Notes under the pieces: model-generated | Databases searched by the model: none | Told to the model about the DNA's origin: nothing | The model's input: only the letters and a program-made list of their open reading frames with translations | Position numbers and translations under genes: made by a program | From: Takifugu bimaculatus | Taxonomy: Eukaryota > Chordata > Actinopteri > Tetraodontiformes > Tetraodontidae | DNA length: 64,000 nt | Assembly: GCA_004026145.2 (NCBI GenBank) | Contig: CP034984.1 | Location: forward strand, 1,647,946 to 1,711,945 | Reading direction: 5' to 3' | In this document: positions 43,456 through 64,000 of the stretch, piece after piece | Layout: each line of letters opens with the position of its first letter | Numbering within the stretch: the stretch's first letter is position 1

Positions 43456-46400
43456 CTATACTACTGTCCCACTGGGAGAGCTGGCTTGGTTTTGGGATGA
43501 TAGTAAACCCTGGAAAAAGGAAAACAAGGAGATTTGCGTTGGGAAAGTTCATATGCTGTTGCAAAAGAAAAAAAAAACAAAAAAAAGAAGAAAAGAAATC
43601 AAGCAATTAACAGCTCTTAAACGATCAGCCTCTAGCGGCTAATCTTCTCCGTCCCGCAGCCCGCGGGGTGGACCGACGCCCTCGGCCGGAGCTTTGCTCG
43701 ATCAAGGCACTTTGGAGCTGAAACGCCAACATGGTTATTGCACCTCTGCTAACCTTCAACCACCCTCTGCTCCTATTTAACAGAATTTGGAGTTGAATCA
43801 GGCGAGCCTCCGGGAGAAATCTCTTGGGACACACAGGAAAGGGGAGAAAGACACAACAGTGCGAGATGGACACACACGACGGAGAGCGGGGCCTCTTTTG
43901 GCGTTCTCCTAAACGCCGAGACGTAGGGATTAGCTTCTCCTCCTCCGGTGGCAGCTTTATACAGGCGCGTCTCCCCAACCAGGCAGCGACAACGCTGCGA
44001 ATTTAAGCCTTCCTACAGAGCCGGCGTGTCTATAAAGGCTAGGAATGTGAATCGACCGGGTCATCTCATGCTCTCGGCTGTTTGCTCCCACTTCTAAAAG
44101 CTCGACAGAAATGACGTTATTTCGTGTCCTGCATTAAAAGGAACTTACCACTTTGCCTGGCCTCGCCCATGTGCAAATAAATCCCTCCTGACAAGCAGTC
44201 ACTAAACAGTCCTCTAAAAATATGAGTACAGTCAGTCTCTCGTGTGCTATCTTTTTACAGATGAGGGGCTCCAGGAGGGGCACGTCCTCCATGCGCGGGC
44301 ACAGCAGAGTGCCCAGAGTCTTAGCGGGGTCCGATTTGGTTTTGGTCAGCAGGTTGAGCTTGTCGCTGCTCTTGCTGCTGATGTGGCCCATGCTGTGGTT
44401 GCGTTTGTGGTCCTTCTCGTGGTGCCGCTCCTTTCGGTCGTGGAGCGACAGCGTGGCGAACTTGCTGACGCCCGTGGCGATGGCGCTGTCCACGATGCCG
44501 CCGCCGCCGGCTTTGTTGGTGTTGTTGGCGGTGGCGGTGGTGGCGGCAGCGTGGGGCAGGCTGTTGGAGCGGGGCAAAGCGGTGGAGAGGGAGTTGACGG
44601 CGGGGGTATTGGCGCCAGCTGTTGTTGCCGTTGGTAGCGTTACTAGAGGTGTTGGTGATTATCGTGGCGCCAGCGTGGGGGCTGGTCGCGTTCATCACGT
44701 TAGTGTGCGTTCGTGTCCGAGAGAGAGGGAGGTGGGGGAAGAGAATGTCCTCGGTGAGGTCCCACAGGCACAGCTGAGTGTCCTGGCCCACTGAGCCGAA
44801 GCGGTACGTGACGCTAACGGGCCGACTGTCCGTGGAGTTGCGCTTGGAGAGACGGGACTGCGTGCTGTTCGCTCGGTCCCGCCCGAAGTGGATCATCTGA
44901 TCCTGGAAGTCCTCGTCGCTGCCGCTGAACTCCATCGGGTCGCTCTCTTCCACGCTGGTGGTGTAATGGTCGAACGCCACCACGCTGACCCAGGACTTGT
45001 GGCCGTGACCCCGGGCGATGACCCTGCAGTCCAGGAACGACCACACGGTCACCAGGTCGTCCTCCCCGCCCGCCACGATGTATTTGCCGTCGGGGCTCCA
45101 GCACACGCAGAGCAGGCCTCCGAAGTAGCTCTTCATGGTGCCGTGCAGCTCCACCGCGTCAAAGTTGAAGACGCGCAGGAAGCCGTCTTGGCTCACGCAA
45201 GCTAGGAACTTCCCGTCTGGAGAGAAGGCGAACTCGTTCAACGCCCCCTCGCCCACCGTCCATTTCAGGAGAGGGTTCCGCATGGATTTACTCTTACAGG
45301 TGTGCACCGAGTAGTTCTCGCCCTGCTTCAGGAGCTGGTAGTGCGGCGCCGTGGTGCCGCACGTGTGCTCCACGTTGTACAGGTACATACTCCCACTGGC
45401 ATGAGAGACCAGAAACAGGCTTTCAGAGCCCGGCACCCATTTCACACATGTCACTCTGGACTTGTCTATGAGTCTCTGGCGGGCGAAGAGCGTCGAGGTT
45501 CGAGAGACAAAAGAGGGAGAAGGAAAACGTGAGCGCAGCGTCACACATCGGCCAATCAAAACGCTGGGTTTCGGCATGACGTACCTCCTCGTTGAAGAGC
45601 TTGCTCGTTTCCTTCTTGATGGGATCGATGAGCTGCACCTGTCCTGCCGAGAAGCCCACCAGCAGGGACACGCTCTCCGCGGTGGCCGTGAGGTGGTTGA
45701 AGTCGTGGCAGGTCGGCTGCGTTCCCTTGTAGATGCGCTTGTCGAATGGGCTTGCTCAGGTCGGCGGCCTGGACAGAGAAATTCAGTCAGACCCTCAGTG
45801 CAGCTCAGCATCCAGGGAACAGTAAGAATTCCAAGTTTAAGGAAAACAAAGAGCACAAATAGCGACGCGAATGCCAGGGAGACCCACTGCGGCGCCACGG
45901 GCGCCACATCCGTCGTGAATGCCGTCAATATAACCTGAATAAAGTTCCTCTCGTGAATGATTTACAGTTCACACTGTTGTTGAAGGGAAAACCCTGAGTG
46001 GAAGATGATGACTCAGTAGTTCCATTGTCGGCGGACGTGACATTGCATGCTAATCTGACAGAAACAAGCCTCCCAAGTCGGTTACATGCCAGGGCTTGGC
46101 TCCCATGATGGACAATAACCTATAGGAGAGGAGCATATGGACACACATGCACATGAGACGAGCTGGATTTAATAGCTGTTGACTCCGGCGCTATTTATGC
46201 AGAAGGGCCACGCTGTGAATCAATTAGCATCGGGCTTGCTCAAATATTATTGCGGGAGTTTCTGCAGATGTCACAGCAGCATATTGGACGAGCAGGCAGC
46301 GGGCCAAAGCTGTGACGTCAGCTGACTTCCGTCCACCAAAGACCACCGCGAAGCTGGGGAGATCTCCTCGTAATTAGCAGCGGAAGAGTTGGCCGCGACT

Positions 46401-47282
46401 ATAACGTGGAGGTGTAGCGATGGCAGCAGCAACCGAGGCATAGCTTTAGCAGCGTCTCGTCTGCTGCACATGCATTCGGCCAGTTGCACACATAGGCTGC
46501 GTCCGGTTCAACCTTTGGAACGAATGCAGGGCAACGTCGGGAGCTGCTGCCCCCCCCCCCGTACTAAATAAACAGTGTAATTCCTCCACTACTGACAGTC
46601 AAAGCACCCACAAGTGTCACAGCCGTCACCAACTACAGCCGTGACACCGGCGACGTAAAGCTCCGCAATTTAACACACAACCAAGTGGTCAATTTGAAAC
46701 CGGGTCGCCAAATCCAATATTTCATGAGACCTTCCAACCGACAAGACCGAAGATTGTGACCACCCTGGAAGAGAATTTAGTGCCTGGCCTCGGGAGTAGC
46801 TGCGAAGTGTGCTAACCTTAGCTAGTTCCGCTGGTTAGCCGACTGGTGGGCTAGTTTCGAGCTAGCTCGGAGCTAACTGGCTGTCAGCTAATTTCAAAGT
46901 CAAACACCTGCCAGAGTTCCTAAATACGACCCAAACAAGCCCAAAGTTCGGCAACCAGGTCGGGCAGCGGCGGCGGGCTGGACACATGCGGCGTCCCGCA
47001 TCCCCGCTGACACTAGCCGCGCTAGCACGCTACCTTTCGAACGCCTTTGTAGATGTAGAAGTAGAGCTCTCGGCCCACATTGAAACAGATCCTGTCGCCG
47101 TTGCCCGACTGGTCGTTGACGTTCACGAAGGAGACCTTGACGGGGTTGGAGCCCTGCGAGTTGAAAGGCACCCTGTTCGGACGGCTGTATTCGGAGTGCG
47201 TGAGGAGTTTGTAGACGCCTTCCCGGGTGGTGAACTGAGTTTTGATTTCGTTCATCTCCTTCCCTCCTCCCTCCGCCGCCAT
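43456..47282 (-). CDS. wdr20: WD repeat-containing protein 20 (two apparent frameshifts)
   Basis: Four coding exons: 47282-47034, 45768-45585, 45475-44149 and 43509-43456. They give 603 residues after discounting two extra bases (human about 569). The protein binds the USP12-UAF1 and USP46-UAF1 deubiquitinases and stimulates them. The N-terminus MAAEGGGKEMNEIKTQF is nearly the human one; an upstream in-frame Met at 47297 is possible but not conserved. WD repeats are clear in exon 3 (LNEFAFSPDGKFLA, LLCVCWSPDGKYI, SWVSVVAFD), followed by a Ser/Asn-rich insert and the conserved LHDRKERHHEKDHKRNHS segment. The last exon encodes GLLSSQNQASSPSGTVV, resembling an alternative human C-terminus. An extra base at 45744-45746 splits PI-DKRIYKG, and one at 44617 splits NNS-GANTPAV; both sides are conserved. 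It is head-to-head with the unnamed gene at 47817. Confidence 0.93.
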
Positions 47283-47816
47283 CTTTGAAATTAGCATTCA
47301 TCCCTTTCCCCCCGGCCGGATCTTACGCAGGGAGGGGAGCGGGCCGAGGAGGACCCGGGACGGGGAGGACCCGGGCCGGCGGCTCCCCGGAGAACTGCCC
47401 GAGGGGGACCCGAGTGGAGCAATAAAGTCCCTTTAAAAATGTCTTTTGATACAAGTCCCACAGCCAAGTGGCCATGGAGCACTGACTTCAGGGATGACCC
47501 AAAACCTGTCCTATAATTACAGATTATTTCCTTAAATAGGGAAAAAATAATTAACAAAAAAACAAACAAAAATGTGGTTTATGCAACATTAATGTCGGCT
47601 ATAGAACCATTTGAAAACGACTGATTTAAAAGCTCTGCGAACAGGGACCGTATGAACTTTATTTTGAAAACGACCGAACACCGGACGTATTTGGGGAAAG
47701 TTTGGGAAACTCGATTTCGACGCTGTTTGAGAGTAAAAACACCTGATCATTAATTACCAGCTATCCTCCACATATCGGAGGGTTTTATGGCCCAAAGATC
47801 ATAGAATATAAATGTC
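47283..47816. promoter_or_regulatory. Shared divergent promoter of wdr20 and the unnamed gene
   Basis: Start codons on opposite strands are 534 bases apart. The wdr20-proximal part (47300-47420) is very GC- and CpG-rich, as in a CpG-island promoter; the other half is AT-rich. A single bidirectional promoter is the simplest reading. Confidence 0.55.
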
Positions 47817-49031
47817 ATGGCGTACAGAAGAAGACGACAGCTAAACAATTCAGGTAACGAACACCTTCAAGAAACAATATTATTTATTGGTTTATCGGAA
47901 GAGGGACATTTATTCTACTGAAATGGTCATTTATTTCACACTTAGACCACAGTGATGTTCCCAGCACCGTGGAGCAGCTTTCTTTCAAATACATGGTGCG
48001 TTCACGTGTCCACATCTCATCACTCATTGTGGGAAATTCCGTACTTGATTTATTATGGGATATTTTTTTGTGTGAGGTTTATTTTCTTTCCCCAGGAAAT
48101 GTGTAAAGTGGAATCCAGCACAGACTCTGACTCTGAGATCAGCCCGAGATGGTCAGACACCAGCACTTTGGTATTTTAAAGGTTTTGTCTCTATTTCTGC
48201 ACAATTTATATCGACTTATTAAATAATGCACACATTTCTGGGTACATAGATGGGTTTTTCTTTTCTTGTTGGAGTAAAATCCTTGACTTTCCTGTTGTTT
48301 AGGGATGTATGAGCAGCACCCCAGAGACTCCAACACTTAAATTAATGCACAAGCCCCGTGGAAGACATGACTGTTCCTTGGTAAACACATATTTTTACTC
48401 ATTTTTTGAAGTATTTTCTGCCACGCACGCATTGTCGCTATGTGTGTTTGCATTCATGCCCGCTATGTATTCCTGATTGCAGCTTCTGGATCCGTATGAT
48501 GGAAGCTCTGAGGATTCTGACGAGTCCGATCTGACTGCTCCCAGAAGGTGGGCGAGACGGAGCAGTGGTGCAGGAGGAGGAAGCTGCAGGTTCCTGGGCA
48601 AGAACAGGAGGTTCCTCCTGCTGAAGAGTGGCTGCAGGGATCCAGCATCGGAGCAGCCTCTCCTGGATGTCCAGATGACGTGTGAGAGTGAGGCTGAACT
48701 GTGGCTCTGTGAGATTGACCTCAGGCCCTCAGATGGTGAGCAAGGTGGTGGCGTCGACCTTGAAGAGTCAACGGCGCGTGCTCAAACCATGGATGTGCAG
48801 CTGCTGGATGATTCCGGGGTGCACGCTCCTCTTCCTTCCACGGTGGGACCTGGGAATTTGCCCGACAGCTCCTCTGAGAGGTCCCCCAGTCCCTGCCTTT
48901 ACAAGAGAAAGATGTGCTTTCCCGGAGCAGAAGTGTCGGAGCTGGGGCAGAGGAAGAGGCAGCGCGTCCCCAGCATGGAGGAAGGAGCGTCCGCGTCACA
49001 ACCAGGGCAGAGCCACGTCAACACGGACTGA
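47817..49031 (+). CDS. Unrecognised acidic, serine-rich protein, 262 residues
   Basis: Five exons, 47817-47853, 47946-47995, 48096-48170, 48303-48380 and 48483-49031, all with good GT-AG sites, join in frame to 262 codons. I do not recognise the family. The start is basic (MAYRRRRQLNNSDHSD). Exon 3 has an acidic phospho-acceptor-like stretch (SSTDSDSEISPRWSD), exon 4 reads SSTPETPTLKLMHKPRGRHD, and exon 5 begins LLDPYDGSSEDSDESD, then RRW/RR basic patches. A Lys-Arg cluster (RKRQR) near the C-terminus could be a nuclear signal. No membrane segment, signal peptide or enzyme motif is visible. It occupies the place and orientation that HSP90AA1 has between DYNC1H1 and WDR20 in humans, but shows no HSP90 similarity. 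A second ATG at 47812 opens a ten-codon out-of-frame upstream frame. Confidence 0.75.
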
Positions 49032-50015
49032 CCCGGAATTCTAGAACTAGAAAGGAACTCAGGCACTTTATGGGAAGGTTATTGATTTGTTTGGTGATCT
49101 ATATGTTTTATACACCTGTAGTTGGTCTCTCGCACACGTCTGATTTTCTGCTTGTCCAAATCAGTTTAACACAACTTTAAATGTGGAAAACTGTTGCTAC
49201 ATAGCTACACTGGATTGAGGACACAGGTGCACATCACAGAAACGGCGATGTCCACCAGAATCTCCAATGGAGGTTAAAGATCTGGGTTGATGTTTCTCAT
49301 AAGTTCGCTGGCGAGTTGGCGTTCCACAGGGCAGGAGAATGTTTGTTGTGTAATACTGATCCAGTTGAATGGTTTATATATATTAAAACACAAATACCAG
49401 GGCCTCAAAATGAGTCCGATTCATTTCCTTTGTTGGATTAGTTTCCCCATCTCTGTAATAACCACCAGGCCTGTTACTGTATTTAATATCCTCACTTTCA
49501 TTGGAAAGTCTTAAAAGCCACATTTGAGGAAGAGTCGGAAAAATGTTGTTTGAGGTGAAACGCTTCCTTAAAGGCGGATATTCTTCCCAGAAAAGAGCTT
49601 CCGAGCTTTAAATTTAAGCACTCTTCTTTCAAAAGAGCCTGCAGCTGTTTGAGAGAAAAGACCAGGATGGAAAAAGAGGGATGTGACAGTGGTGATTGAT
49701 TGGGTTCATTTTTATTGCAACAGAATTAACTGGATCTAAAAATCACATTAGCTACTTCCATAAAATCAAACTTCCAACTTTCCTTTTCCAACATTTCATC
49801 TTCTCTTCAGTGACCATCTGACAACCTCCCCTTGACCTTCTAAAAACACCTTCCACAGACGAGTTACAAGGCTGCCATATGTTTAACTACTGATTATTTT
49901 TAGAACAAAAGCTGCAAACTACTTTCTAACATGGTGGTTAATGAGTCAGGAATCTACGTCTACGTCATGCATGACTATCGTCAGGCAGCTCTGGAGCGTC
50001 AGGAGCGACCATGGT
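49032..50015. other. 3' UTRs of the unnamed gene and of dync1h1
   Basis: No coding exon lies between the two convergent stop codons. A possible ATTAAA for the plus-strand gene is at 49382-49387, and an AATAAA for dync1h1 on the minus strand at 49711-49716. Confidence 0.55.
49711..49716 (-). terminator. Polyadenylation signal AATAAA for dync1h1
   Basis: TTTATT on the plus strand gives AATAAA on the minus strand about 300 bases past the dync1h1 stop. Confidence 0.6.

Positions 50016-64000
<13,985 letters not shown>

Noticed and set aside
44222..44794. Long open frame on the plus strand opposite wdr20 (190 codons)
   Set aside because: It lies antisense to a conserved wdr20 exon, has no splice partners and a composition expected from the complement of GC-rich codons. 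It is a shadow frame.
44321..45928. A single 535-codon minus-strand frame across wdr20
   Set aside because: It runs through an intron at its start and, after the extra base at 44617, into a His/Arg-rich shifted frame. Splice sites and conserved protein show the true exon structure.

Overview
This is nuclear DNA of a ray-finned fish, most likely a percomorph teleost. The evidence is compact spliced genes with introns mostly of 70-300 bases, GT-AG splice sites, vertebrate protein families at about mammalian lengths, abundant CA/GT microsatellites, and a DANA/V-SINE-type retroposon with intact target-site duplications. No prokaryotic or viral gene is visible. Protein assignments rest on reading the translations against remembered family sequences; no database search was run.

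Layout. Positions 1-19,146 hold no gene I can support: microsatellites, a LINE-like tail at about 2.73-2.81 kb, and the SINE at 13.88-14.28 kb. From 19.1 kb the window is dense: cys1 (+, cystin-1), klhdc1 (-), pole2 (+), klhdc2 (+), nemf (-), mok (+), wdr20 (-), an unrecognised 262-residue gene (+, 47.8-49.0 kb), and the 3' 2,581 codons of dync1h1 (-), which runs off the right edge. klhdc1/pole2 and wdr20/unknown are head-to-head pairs. klhdc2 and nemf converge with overlapping polyadenylation signals.

Gene content. klhdc1 and klhdc2 are substrate receptors of cullin-RING ligases that read C-terminal glycine degrons. nemf is the Rqc2 factor of ribosome quality control. pole2 is the second subunit of DNA polymerase epsilon. 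wdr20 activates USP12/USP46 deubiquitinases. mok is a MAPK-like kinase and cystin-1 is a ciliary protein. dync1h1 is the cytoplasmic dynein motor. The order recalls two human chromosome-14 blocks (POLE2-KLHDC1-KLHDC2-NEMF and DYNC1H1-HSP90AA1-WDR20-MOK) joined together, with the pole2/klhdc1 pair flipped, HSP90AA1 missing, and cys1 (human chromosome 2) attached.

Most striking observations: (1) dync1h1 carries two adjacent 196-base exons that both encode the start of the microtubule-binding domain, with equal phase and 48/65 identical residues, so that inclusion must be mutually exclusive; (2) pole2 contains an AT-AC U12-type intron; (3) single-base insertions break otherwise conserved frames in pole2, klhdc2, nemf, wdr20 and probably mok, while 7.7 kb of dync1h1 coding sequence is clean; (4) klhdc2 keeps the C-terminal Gly-Ser that mimics its own degron; (5) there is an unrecognised acidic/serine-rich gene next to dync1h1.
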